Positions 1 to 10,969 of a stretch of 64,000 bases of DNA are shown here, piece after piece. The notes under the pieces were generated by a model. That model did no database searches and was not told the DNA's origin. It was given only the letters and a program-made list of their open reading frames with translations. How positions within the stretch are numbered: the stretch's first letter is position 1; the number at the start of each line of letters is the position of its first letter. The position numbers and the translations under genes are program-made. This stretch comes from Mesodorylaimus sp. YZB2_4. Taxonomy: Eukaryota > Nematoda > Enoplea > Dorylaimida > Dorylaimidae. The stretch lies in the NCBI GenBank assembly GCA_030248295.1, contig JASANH010001617.1, positions 186,001 through 250,000 of the forward strand, written 5' to 3'.

Positions 1-1734
1 GCCTTTTCAATCTCCTATCCGAGCCCGCAATGTCGGCCATGGAATGACTGATCTTTGTCATATCTCCCGCATCGTCGGCCATAAATAGCACGTCCTCGGA
101 CATACTCTGTAAAGAGAAAATTGTTGACGCTATAATCGATAGCCTCGTTAAAAAATAGCAAAACTTGTGTATGCTATGCTCATACTCGTCGAATGAAGAG
201 GAAATCAAATTTCGCCAGCAGTGATATTAGACCCCCTCTTTTCTAGAAAAAGTGCAAGCACAAATAGTCGCCCGCCCGCGATCGTGTTTTCTGGACTGAC
301 TCATTCGAGCATCCCTGGGCACCTTGTTAGTGCTGATAAACATTCTTATATTTGTCCAGCCATCTTGCTAATTAAAAGAGCTTCGGGTTGATCCGTTTTG
401 GCACAGGTAGACGTTGTGATGAAAAGGGTCACAAGGACATCATGCGTGCAGGATAGTTGACAGGTAGAAGAAATATGCCTCACCTTCACTTCTTTCAACC
501 ATTTGCCTTTAACCAATTTTTTCACGTCCTTGATTGTGCACCGATCCTTCCATTTAGGATTGAGCGTTTTCTTCAACAACTTTAATGAAAGCTCGGTGAA
601 TCGGGTCCACTTGGGGGGCAAGGATGGCGTTTTGCGTTTTATCCACTGCTCCCATTCCCAATACGGCTTGCACATAATTGTGGCCTTGGTCCACGGGTAA
701 CGAGCCCTCATGACGAAATATATGAGAACACCCAGTGCCCATATGTCCACCGACCGCTCCACTGAATACGCTTCCCCTAACAGAGTGTCGCACAGCTCGG
801 GCGCGTGGTAAGCGTTCGGAGTATCCAGATGCTTGACCAACGTGCCTTGCTTACGAGTTAGACCAAAATCGGACAGTTTCACTTTAGTGAATGCAGGAGT
901 GAAAACTAGAACGTTTTCTGCTCGTAAATTTCGATGCACTAGTCCTTCGTTGTGCATAAATTCTAACGCCGAGATCACCTGACTAATCACATTTTGGCTA
1001 ATAGCATCGGGCAGTCCACTTTGGACCATCTCTCGCAAAGTACCACAGGGTGATAGTTCTTGAGTAAAGTAGTAAGAGTCGGATGAACTGTAGACGCCTT
1101 CGTACGTGTCGACGATGTTCGGATGGGGCGAGAGGAAGTAGCTGTAATTGTATTCCCGAATAAAGTCCACTTGTTTGACGACGAGCTTACTGAACACTTT
1201 GAGCATAAGTTGTGTTTTGCTCTGCTTGTCCTCGGCCGTGTACAGCACACCGAATCGTCCGCAGCCCAGTTTCCTGGACACGTTGAACAGCTCTTCCAAT
1301 TCTGCTTCCTTCATTGGACACGATTGAGAGCTGCCTTTGCGTACCAACACGCTGCTACGTCGAATTTGGGGCGACGACACTGACGGGACGGAGATAGTGG
1401 CCATCTTGGACGATCCCCCAAGTCCCATACTGCCGGCCGAGAGAGGGGTCAGCGGGGGAGAGGGGGAGGGAGTTTTGCGATCGGTGAGAGATCGAGACGT
1501 GGCCATACCCGTTGGAGACGGCGACAAGCTTCGAGGACTTTGGGGTAAATCCAAGCGCAAGTCGCTTCCGCGACCAGCTAGCAAATCGCGATCCTGAAAA
1601 TGATCAGGTATGGTAAGATGGGATGAATAGACTGGCATGCTCAATCGTCTATCCTTCCACTTCTCCATCGACTGATTTTGAGCTGATCGTGAGCTGGGCA
1701 TGGGTTTTTTCCCCTTTGACCTATCCGAATGCAT
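1..1734 (-). CDS. SBK-like protein kinase, predicted pseudokinase (3' end off window)
   Basis: Two exons are visible on the minus strand: 484-1734 (417 codons) and 1-106, joined in phase 0 (donor at 483-482, acceptor at 108-107). The reading frame runs off the window edge. Residues 1-140 are Ser/Pro-rich and low complexity; the kinase domain starts near residue 150. It has a glycine loop (GCGRFG, 157-162), the VAIK-type Lys179, an alpha-C Glu near 194, DFG (289-291) and a HAPEL motif in place of APE. The order and spacing match the SBK (SH3-binding kinase) family, which carries HRDIKPEN in the catalytic loop. Here the loop reads HRNLRAEN: the catalytic Asp is Asn269 and the loop Lys is changed. 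That suggests weak or absent phosphotransfer with retained nucleotide binding. The start is the first ATG of the open frame. The kinase family is clear; assignment to SBK rather than a near relative is moderately sure. Confidence 0.8.
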
Positions 1735-4700
1735 ACTGTCGACTTTGCTAGTCAGCTAGCACGAATAGAGTCTGCCAACCAGTAGAAGTCCACAGACGTT
1801 AAGAGTTTCGATGTTTGAAAGCAATGTTTCTCGAAGGAATGTTGACTGCACAAATTCTTATAGTCTTATCTTTAACAGCCGAACAATAAGTATCCCAGTA
1901 AGGGCCAGATAAAGCACGCTGGATGCAAGAGCCGCAGCCGACAAAGGCGAAAAGGAGAGCGAGCAGAAAACTTTTTCCAGCCGCATACTTATATGGGCAT
2001 GCTCGGTGGGAGAGAGGGAGAGATCGAGCTTTAGGCGGGCTAGTGTTTTCTTCCTGTCCGTTGGGCGGCAAAGATACCTGCGTAACAAGACCGTCTCCTG
2101 GAGCTAGCTCGTCAATCATTAGGACGCTTCGATTGCGAGCCCGAGATATTTTTACAATTCGACGGGCCCAAATTAGCCACGATGCGACGTCAGTAAATGC
2201 GTGTATAATGGAAGTTTACGATATGGAAAGGGAGGAGGACGGAGAGTTCTCGCTCGGCCATTTACGTCATCGCCCAAGGATCAGGCCTCGGCGGACGAAG
2301 CAGGTGAAGAAAATATTCCGCTCCGTTACACGCCCCAACACGATACTCTAATGATGAAGAAAGCGAAAATAAGTTCTTTCTCTCTCCATACGAGTATATG
2401 AAACTCGACCCCGAGTGCGGCCTCCTAGCAACCTTCGTGGGCCCTTATCGGCTCGTTGATGCTAGCCTCCAAACAACTCTGACTAAGATCTAATCACGAT
2501 GCACCTGTTGACCGTAATTCATTAGGCAAAGCAGAACACGCGATTTGGGTAGCTTTGTCCTGTTGCTTGCACTTTCTCGTGCGAGCCGGAGACGGAATAG
2601 ATACCCAGCTGTAAGGCGTCGAGTCGAGCGGAGCACCCGCAATCCCATACTCGACTATCCTAGGCACTATAGCTGCATTTAGACTCACTCGGTTTCCACT
2701 TCCTCACAAATGCGCTCTGCACACTAATGGACACTCCTACTCCAGATCGTGACAGTAAGAGAGGACGGCAACGGATGGGCGTGACTGCACCTGATGCTGG
2801 CCCATTGAATGACTCGGCTGCTAAAGACAAAGAGCATCCTGAGCCTTAGGAAGCGACTGATAGACGACTTTATCTTCCCTCCTAGCTCTCAAAAAACCAG
2901 CCCGATTGGCTTATAAGCAATACGCGTCGAAAGGGCCGTGATTCATGGCCCTAGCTTGGAGCCATGAGGTAGCGTAGAGAGCGTGTGTCATGGAGACTCC
3001 TTTGGCCAGCAGATGGGATACAAACAGGGTGTAATGACCCATTAGCTCGAGGATACTGTAATAGATCTAACCATGAAAAAAGAGATGAGAATCACGATTT
3101 ACTGAAAGGAGTTTCCCGTAGGCGGATAGCTGACCATCAGACGACCAACTGGTCAGGCATTAGCCTTTGAAGGCTTCACACTAGGTCTCTGTAATGGTGC
3201 TCTAATTCTGACCAACTCTGCTATCTGCTTGGTATACCCCATCCCGAAGACTATTGCTTACCTGGGAAAGGAGGAAGAAGTCAAAGTACCGTCGTCAAAT
3301 CCGGATGCAGACTAATTCTGTGTGACGGAGTTTGGACGACCAAACGACGTGTGACGCAATGGGATGAAAGGGAAGGGATAAGTGGCATTGTTCAAGGCCG
3401 GACTCATTTTCGTCCTATTATTCTCTCCTTTGCTCGAAAAGGTCACTAAATTCTCTCGACAACACTGGATGGATAATTCGGTGTTGGCTCATTTGATTTA
3501 AAACGGCCAGCCGTGTACCTATTCCACATTTGAATGACACTCAGAGGTAAAAGGGATGACGCTGCTGATTTCCGAGTGTACGTAAAAGGTGACAAGGAAT
3601 GGGAATAAGCACTCGGAATCAAAAGCCGAGGAGCGTGTTGGTTGGTGATCGAATCGGGAGATGGGAAATGAGAGCGTGTACGTAAGCACCAAGATTCGTG
3701 ACGGCAAAGCCAGAATGATGAGCAACTTAAAAGGCTCCAACGACGTTTAGACACGCACTCCCGAAAATAAAATTGGACAAACGATGCTTCAAACTGACGT
3801 CATGCTGATCCCCAACCAACCCAAAAGGAAAACGGCGAGGAGTTTGAAACTGAAGGAAAGCACGCATTTTTTCCATTAATCGTGTTGCTCTTGTACAAAG
3901 TTGGTCAAATGACGAAGCAAACAGGCGGCGCCAGAGCCAGGCTCGGAATTTAATTGAGCTCCGAAACTGGAGAGGCGTTAAGAAAATCCATACTACAACG
4001 CCACGCCTTGTTGCTCGAACGCAGCGATGACGTCAAGATTCGCCGGGCGGGCGCCAAACGAGCAGCGAACTAGACGCCTACCTTAAGAGGAAGAGGACGC
4101 GGCTTCTGCCGCTTTCCCTTCTTCGTGGCCCGGCGCCTAACGATAATAGGGATCGGCCACGGACGCTTTTGACGAACGGGCAATCTCGAAGGAATCATGC
4201 ACACAACCTACCAACTGCCTCCTTGCTCATTCGCCTCCGCCCAGGCAATTAGCAGGACGACGTTTATCTCGGCCGAAGCAGCCACTAAAATGAGGAGGCG
4301 GGAAGTTATTGGGACCAAGCAAAGATAGCCACCCATACATTCGCTCTTAGAAATAGAAATTTTTTCAGATCTTACCCCTCGCTGATAAGTTTTGCCAACA
4401 AAGCTTGACTTTGCCAGCAAAACCGGAGCCAGTAGCTGACGCGAGAAGCACTGACATGGACAGAAAAAGTGCCCAAATTAGTCATAGTAATACTCATAAT
4501 TCGAGGAAACCTGATATCATCCTATTGGAAACCTCTGCCATATCGATACAGCCACTAAAACCGTCTCAGATATGGGCGCTGGATGAGTACTGTAAGCTTT
4601 CGTAAGTCGTGATTGCAGCAGAGAAGACTCGAAAAACCAGGTACATGTACGAGTAGCTTCCAAATCAGAGAATGAAAGCACCGCACGAACTTTATCTTAT

Positions 4701-6150
4701 CTAGGCAGAAAGTCACCTTGACTTCAGTTTTGTCCAAACAGTACAAACCTACCGGACGATCAGTCTGCTTCTGTCCGTCTGATCCAGCAGGTAAAAGGCG
4801 CGGACGAGCATCGTGTGAGTTCGGGTTTGTCGTGCCAGTACACCTCTCTTGACGGGGCCAATCGAGACTAGTTCGAGCTAGATATAGTGCGGCAGCAAGG
4901 ATTACATACAGTAGTTTTTAGCCATGTCTTAGTTAGGTCAGAGTTGCCCTTTGGCGCCCTGACCACTTCACTCTCGGGCGACCCTTGGCGAGCCAAGGGG
5001 TTCACAGGGGGCTTCTTAGAGCATTTGCGAGAGTCCACGGACTTGTATGGCTTTGTTCCACCACGCCCATACGAACGAGTTCTCACGGTTAGTAACCAGT
5101 CCCATCCATGACCATGCCATCCCTTGCCTAAGCCCTACCAGAAATACTGGCTCTGAATGTCCTTACCGTATCTATCACCCATATTCGTCCTTCTAAACAG
5201 GCTTCATAATCTTTTTGTTGGCAGTCTGCATCCAATCGTTATAAAATACACCATAAAACATGGAGCAGCTATTCGTAATTTCGATATGGTAGAGAGCGGC
5301 CAGAAAGTGTCAGCAGTGGAGATGAGGCGTCCTAGAACTCGTAACGGTTTTTGTCTTCGCGGCGTGATCTATGGCCAGTTTTTCATGAAAATGACCTCCG
5401 AAAATTTCTTATTAGTGCATGCGTCTGTCGACCAAAACTAATAAAACGCCGGCTATGTCTCCTTAATTTGCTCGAGACTACGACAAATGCACGACTCGAC
5501 TTGGACGTGACCTGCAGAGTAGTCTGCACGGCAGGGCACAGCTTTTAGGACTTGGCGACTTATTTGCCAGAGTGGAAAAATGAATGTTGGCAATGTGCTG
5601 GGCCAGAAGCACGATTGCGAAAAATTAGTCAATAAGTCGGAGATGTCAGGCGAGCATAATTATAGTGAGGTGCTTACTAGAAGTGTCTCATTGATAAAGC
5701 AAATGTCTCGAGCGAGCAAGAGCTAACACGTCAGAAAAATTCTTGACTGGGCTGCGGTCGTTAACTAAGTGGCACACTCGACGCACCCCAGATCGATGCC
5801 TATTTGGGGGAAAGCTAAATAAACACCAAAAAGCAGCACCTCATGGAATACCAGAATCGATGTGCCAGCTGTCTTACAGTAAGTCAAGAGGGTTCGCAAG
5901 GCGAAGACAAGAACGAAATTACAAGTTACTTTTTTTCCAGTGGTCCACGAAGATCATGCAAGAACAGTCCGTCAACTGCAACCAGCTAGTAGCTAAACCT
6001 TGATTCTGAAACTGTGCTCTAAGGGCAGTTACATACCTCATCTATATTGGACTTCGAAAACGCTCTTAGTTCATGACGTTACCTCATTGGCTTAAAAACA
6101 TGGTTTTAAATCGATAATTAGTGAACGGTAACGCTTAAAATGCCATCACT
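1735..6150. other. Intergenic stretch, no supported gene
   Basis: About 4.4 kb lies between the start of the SBK-like gene and the end of the BTB gene. Only short open frames occur and none forms a recognisable domain. The most protein-like piece is around 4930-5090 on the plus strand, but it has no flanking exons I can join. Confidence 0.5.
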
Positions 6151-7730
6151 CTACAAAATTTCACTTTTCGTCTTTCCATCGCGTTCGCGGTACGATTCCC
6201 AGCCGACGATCATCTCGGCGATCAAGGTGGGGTAGTCGGTGGCCAATTTCTTCCACTCCTCCAAGTCGCGCGGAAGGCGCTCCGTCTCGAACAGGTATCG
6301 GAAGCACACGGACTTGGCGGCAGGCATGATGTGTTCTTCGGCCTCGATCAGCATAGCGATAGCATTTTTGACCGAGTCCAATCGACTTTCGGCCATTTGG
6401 TGCTCGCACGCGTCAGCCACCGGATCGACGTCGAAATCGCACGCCATCACGTAGACGTGGTCGACCAGCTGCAATGAACCCATGCACATACTGTGTGCAG
6501 GACAGACGAGACTGACCACTTACGGCGGGGAACTTCTCGCTGGGGTCTTGACGGTAGAGGGCTCGAATGAACTCTTCGACAACGTCCCCGTCAATGTCCG
6601 TGATTTGAACGCAATGCGCGGCATCCATCGAAGTGTGCAGCCACTCGACGAACTTCGGTGCAGTCTAAATTAACAGCGGCTGGTGAACGAAAAGTTTGGT
6701 CCCGTCCCTGGTCACAATGGTCAGGTCGGGGTAGGCGTACGGGAGATGCAGGCCGTCGCTGTTCTTCCACACTTGATCCATGTACGTATCGCGGGGCGGA
6801 ATCACCTCGGGCTTTGGCCTCGTATTTTCGCGGATCGCATTGAACAAGCCCAGCAGCAAGTCTGGTTTCTTGATCGCTTCGTCCCAAGCAGGCCCTCCAT
6901 CGGCGTCGTTGACGACGACGTCCACGTTGTCCAACATGTATCGCACGATTCGTTGCTGCAACTCGGCCAACTTGTTCGAACTGGCGAACTGCCACAAGTG
7001 AAACACATCGGCCGGGGTCAGCTGGGTCAGCAGCACCGAGCGCACACACGCCTTCTTCAAGTCAGGAATCTGAAATGGTCAAATTGACTCTCCCTGTTTT
7101 GCTGAAACAATCCCTAAGCCTTACGTTGTAAGCATCGGCCACATTCATGATCCCGCTCAGCATCTCGCTCGACATCTCCTCCATCGTGCCACCGTACATC
7201 AGGTGCAAGCAGGCACCCACAATTTTGCCCGGAAAATCTTTCACCTCGATTTCGTACTCTTGGCGTGGGCTACCCTCCGATTTCGCTCCAACCAGCAGAT
7301 TCGGTGCCCACAGCTCGATCACGAACGCGTGGCAGTGGAACAGCTTGCCGTCCGAGGCGCGCACGACCACGTTGCTGCCATCGGTGGGCTTGGTCAGGTT
7401 CTCGCTGTTCATCTGCAAGCCACGCACTTTGTCGCACAGTCGGCACATCTGCATGGCCCTAGTAGTTTCTTGACGGACTGCCATCGAACTGTCCAACGTC
7501 GGCTGCTCCTGGCTGCTGGCCGCTGAATCGCGTAAAGTTGGTCGATTGCCAATCACAGATGGTTTGGGCACGGAGATGACTCTGATTTCGACCGTTTGAT
7601 GGCGATGACAATGCTCGCAGCGACCGCCTTGGTGACTATGATGGTGGCCACCACGATCGTGCTTGTGATGATGGTGGCATTGAACTCGACGGGACGGCGA
7701 CTGATCGTTTTTGGGATCGTATTCGCTCAT
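6151..7730 (-). CDS. Tandem BTB-BACK protein with an in-frame TAG stop
   Basis: Three exons: 7125-7730, 6524-7069 and 6151-6468, all phase 0. The N-terminus (residues about 18-45) is rich in His and Cys, suggesting metal binding. Residues about 105-200 form a first BTB domain, followed by a BACK-like helical region. A second BTB starts near residue 320 and is followed by a second BACK-like region in exon 3. BTB-BACK proteins are often Cullin-3 adaptors that choose substrates for ubiquitination. Codon 337 (bases 6665-6667) is TAG. It sits inside the second BTB, exactly where one residue is expected between the conserved His and Phe eleven positions on. The frame then stays open for about 150 codons across a good intron. 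As read, the protein is 336 aa; with the codon decoded it is 489 aa. A real nonsense change, recoding or a sequence error are all possible. Confidence 0.75.
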
Positions 7731-8334
7731 GTTTGTTGAGGCGCTGCGAAAATTAGTGCGAATTATTCGAAAACGGCCTCGTCACGGCTGATGAGTACAA
7801 ACGAAGATTCTTGCATTGAGCTACGCTCGTATGCTTTCGTAGCGCCTGCAGGGTGCAGTGTAAAGTCTGTTTGCTTTAAAGTCGCACAAATATAAGAGGC
7901 CCGTTACAGTATACAGCATAAGGACACAAGCCATTGTACAGTATTTTCCGACCTCTACGTCTGTGTCTTGAATTACTGTATATTTGAAATGAGTGATTTG
8001 TGATGGATCTTATGACTCGATGGCTCCTCCATTGCTGCAATCGGCCTCTTTCCGCGGCTGATAGATATAACACTGATTTAATCGTCATGCTGACCTGTAT
8101 GCTGACTACCCAGTGCAAGGCCCCCTCTATCGTGAAATGCGCATAGTCGAGTTACTGTTGCGCGCTCCGTCATACTTGAGCACATTCCTGTCGTGAGTCT
8201 TGGCTGGCTGGACGAGAGTACACTTGCTCTTACATACTCCGCTCTTGCACTAATACTGTATGTTTTTTTTATCTTGCAAGAGAAGACTCTCGACATATTG
8301 CGCGATTTCCAGGCCGTAAAGCTGTAACAGAGTG
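7731..8334. other. Intergenic, upstream of both flanking genes
   Basis: This stretch separates the 5' end of the minus-strand BTB gene from a small plus-strand ORF. I see no coding or RNA feature apart from the TATA element at its right end. Confidence 0.5.
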
Positions 8335-8342
8335 TATAAATA
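8335..8342 (+). promoter_or_regulatory. TATA box ahead of small ORF
   Basis: TATAAATA lies 66-73 bases before the ATG at 8408, a spacing that fits a short 5' leader. It is the main reason to take the small ORF seriously. Confidence 0.4.
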
Positions 8343-8407
8343 CGCCCTCACCTTGAATTTAGCACTGCGTCCAACGCTGTCAGCAACATTCTACCGTCAG
8401 AAGATCA

Positions 8408-8710
8408 ATGGAACGGAATTTCGGCAACAGTAAGCGAAACTTCGGCCTTAATTATGTTCGTGACTTGGTTATTGGTCTGTTGGCGGTGTTTATTTCATGT
8501 GTGTTTGGCAGTTGGATCAACATCAAGTATTGGCTTTATCCTGATTTATACTTTCAGAGAAAGTTAATTCTAGGCGGACGTAGCGTAACAAAGCGGAAAT
8601 TAGAAAACGGCCTTGTCGTTGGCAGGAGGCATCCCAAAGAAGATTTCAGCATAGCACTGACTTGTTATACTGTACACCACCTAGGACCGTTACTGTTTGG
8701 CGGTCAATAA
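8408..8710 (+). CDS. Possible small membrane protein, unrecognised
   Basis: A single ATG-started frame of 100 codons with a TATA box about 70 bases upstream. The product has one strongly hydrophobic stretch at about residues 20-45, a basic middle and no domain I recognise. A diverged copy of part of the frame (8481-8523) recurs at 9149-9191 without the same open frame. That could mean the region is an old repeat rather than a gene. It may also be chance; treat as tentative. Confidence 0.25.
   Translation: MERNFGNSKRNFGLNYVRDLVIGLLAVFISCVFGSWINIKYWLYPDLYFQRKLILGGRSVTKRKLENGLVVGRRHPKEDFSIALTCYTVHHLGPLLFGGQ
8481..8523 (+). repeat. Short diverged direct repeat, copy 1
   Basis: About 36 of 43 bases match 9149-9191 in the same orientation, counted by eye. 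The unit lies inside the small ORF at 8408-8710. Confidence 0.4.
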
Positions 8711-9535
8711 AACAAGATGGGTCTGCTCGCACAGCTCTCAACTTAATATTGAAACTTAGTGTAGCTATTACAGTGTGAAGTTTTCTTTACTGCAAAGTGG
8801 GAAACTGCACATCCTCTTCAGCCGCATACTTGTATCAATAAGTAAGCAGGGTCGCGTGGATGGCCTGCTGTATGTCTACAGTAGCCTGCGTCGAGTTAGT
8901 CAAGAAAAGGCTTTATCGACATTGTCCATGATTACACATACTGTCCTCCACTTCTCCGATCATAACAGCTATAATAAGGTAGCTATAATGGAATGCATAG
9001 CTTTTATGGCTGCCTCGTTTAGGCCCTTGCTCATGACGCCGTGAGCAACAACATTCCAGAGAAATGAATTAAATTTTGACAACAAAGTAAGCATTGGGTA
9101 TTATGGCAAAGGGATATGCGTGACAACACAGCTGCTCATCTACAGTAGTGGCGGTGTTTATTCCATCTGTTTATGGCAGTCGGATCAGCATACTGTCTTT
9201 AACCCGGCTTCTGTTTTCAAAGACTGCGGTGTATTGAGGCCGAAAGCTGCTTTGCCCTTTTGCTCGCAATCTGAACCAGTCAGGATTGAAATGTTAGCAT
9301 GAGACTCTTGTACACATGCAAAGGTCATGCTGGAGGTGAAAACAGAAAAAAGAGGATATTATTTTGTTTGGCTTCTGTGACTAGTAATTGAAAAATAAGG
9401 ACTTTGTATGTTTTTCGAATTGGGTTCCTTTAATGTTTATATCATCATAATGAATAATAACCAATCGAACAAACAAAGACATTGTGGAAAAACAAAACTT
9501 GTACCGACAACGTGATTGTTAGTCTAGGCTACATC
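8711..9535. other. Intergenic, contains copy 2 of a short repeat
   Basis: No supported gene. Bases 9149-9191 repeat 8481-8523. The right end should hold the 3' untranslated part of the minus-strand GPCR gene. Confidence 0.4.
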
Positions 9536-10969
9536 TTATAGCTTATTAGTAGCGAGTGTAGTCTGATTAACACTAGGCTCATAGACGGAACAGCCGACGG
9601 GCACTGGCACTCTTTCGTAGTCACTCAGTGCCTCACTCACCAGGCCGTCGCGACTCCTTGCCCACTTTGAGAAAATGTAGTCCAGTTTACGCACAAGTAG
9701 CCATCGAGCAAAAGTTTGCCGGAATTTGGCTGAGAATAATAAGTAAAGATAGAAATGCAGTCCGTGAGCCATCATATGCGTGACGCTGATAGCAAAACGC
9801 AGGTACTCCAACATTGTGGCCCTGATAATTACGGTCCGGGCCTGTTCGTAGCTCATGCTACGAAAAGCTTCTTCCCACAACTTATGCCTATCTATAACGC
9901 CTGTTTTACAGGCTCTTTCTACAAGGCATAAGAGATAATTGATGACTACGGGTACGGCTAAACATAGCTGCAAGCAGCATAAATCGATCATTTGTTTGAT
10001 CTCCTTCCTTGATCGATCAGCAGATTTTGATTGCTGCTCAGTTAATCTACGACCACCCAGATTGCACTTTCGCAATTCGGCCAAAGTTTTATGTCCGTCT
10101 CCTCTTAGCCTTCTCTTCCTACGCGCCGCTTGGCTCAGTCCGATGATACTGCCCGCTGTAGAGATAATAATTAAAGGGGCCACTACGCAAAATCGGACCA
10201 ATTGGGCGTCCAGGACGCGGGCGTAGAACCAAGTTTCAGCGAACGAAGAGGGGCCTTCTTGGTACCTGATCTCCCCAGTGCCAGCATCATGTAAGGCATC
10301 GTCGACCGCGGGCGTGTCCTGTACGACTACCACGTCGAACGAATGTACAATATTGAGTGGCACGGCTGAGACTAAGGCCAGTATAGCCACGGCCCGATAA
10401 GCGGGTATTCGATGGATGCGATGGAAATGCTGGGGAGCCAAGCAAGCGATCGTCCGTTCAATGCACAGAAATACCACAACGAATTCGACCGCATCTGCGC
10501 ACCCGTTTGTCATGGTCATGTAGACGTGAGCCGAAAAGAGCATGCAAGAGTAAAGAGTGGAACAATCGACGTAGAAGGCCAACGAGTGCATCAGTGTCAT
10601 AGTGAACATGTGCACCGTTTCCACCCCACCCACTATTCGATACAAGTAGACGTCGGCCGGGATAAATGGTCGACGGAAGAAAGTCAGAGTCGACAATAGA
10701 GCCCCCACAAAGCCAAATACGCCTAGGAAAAATATCAACTGTGCTTCGGCCGACTCGCACGATTCCTTGATCGCCTCGTATCGTACATTCATGCACACAT
10801 AAGCACGAAAATAAGCTGAATTGTTTTGCCATATAAGGGAATAATTTGACCATTTGTCCAATGCTAGATCATAACTGGCTAAATGATAACAAGCTGAATC
10901 AGGCTGCGGGTCATCCTGAACCCAATGGCTATCCAAGGGTGTAGTTGTTGGATCTTCCATCGATTCCAT
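9536..10969 (-). CDS. Orphan seven-transmembrane receptor (rhodopsin-like), single exon
   Basis: An uninterrupted frame of 477 codons from ATG. The N-terminus has no clear signal peptide but has N-glycosylation sites near Asn42 and Asn49. Hydrophobic helices lie at about residues 77-98, 107-133, 142-175, 191-212, 255-280, 326-350 and 388-412, with a basic third loop (about 282-325) and a 65-residue tail. The end of helix 3 reads ERT where rhodopsin-family receptors have DRY. Helix 7 ends HFYLYLLFSAKFR, which resembles FMRFamide-receptor or nematode SRW-type peptide receptors but lacks the Asn-Pro of NPxxY. The role is presumably a peptide or small-ligand receptor at the cell surface; the ligand is unknown. 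The lack of introns contrasts with its intron-rich neighbours and may mean a retrocopied origin. Confidence 0.8.
   Translation of the reverse strand: MESMEDPTTTPLDSHWVQDDPQPDSACYHLASYDLALDKWSNYSLIWQNNSAYFRAYVCMNVRYEAIKESCESAEAQLIFFLGVFGFVGALLSTLTFFRRPFIPADVYLYRIVGGVETVHMFTMTLMHSLAFYVDCSTLYSCMLFSAHVYMTMTNGCADAVEFVVVFLCIERTIACLAPQHFHRIHRIPAYRAVAILALVSAVPLNIVHSFDVVVVQDTPAVDDALHDAGTGEIRYQEGPSSFAETWFYARVLDAQLVRFCVVAPLIIISTAGSIIGLSQAARRKRRLRGDGHKTLAELRKCNLGGRRLTEQQSKSADRSRKEIKQMIDLCCLQLCLAVPVVINYLLCLVERACKTGVIDRHKLWEEAFRSMSYEQARTVIIRATMLEYLRFAISVTHMMAHGLHFYLYLLFSAKFRQTFARWLLVRKLDYIFSKWARSRDGLVSEALSDYERVPVPVGCSVYEPSVNQTTLATNKL

Noticed and set aside
4887-5111. Plus-strand frame with a protein-like segment
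   Set aside because: No joining exon, no domain and an overlapping open frame on the other strand; cannot be supported as a gene.
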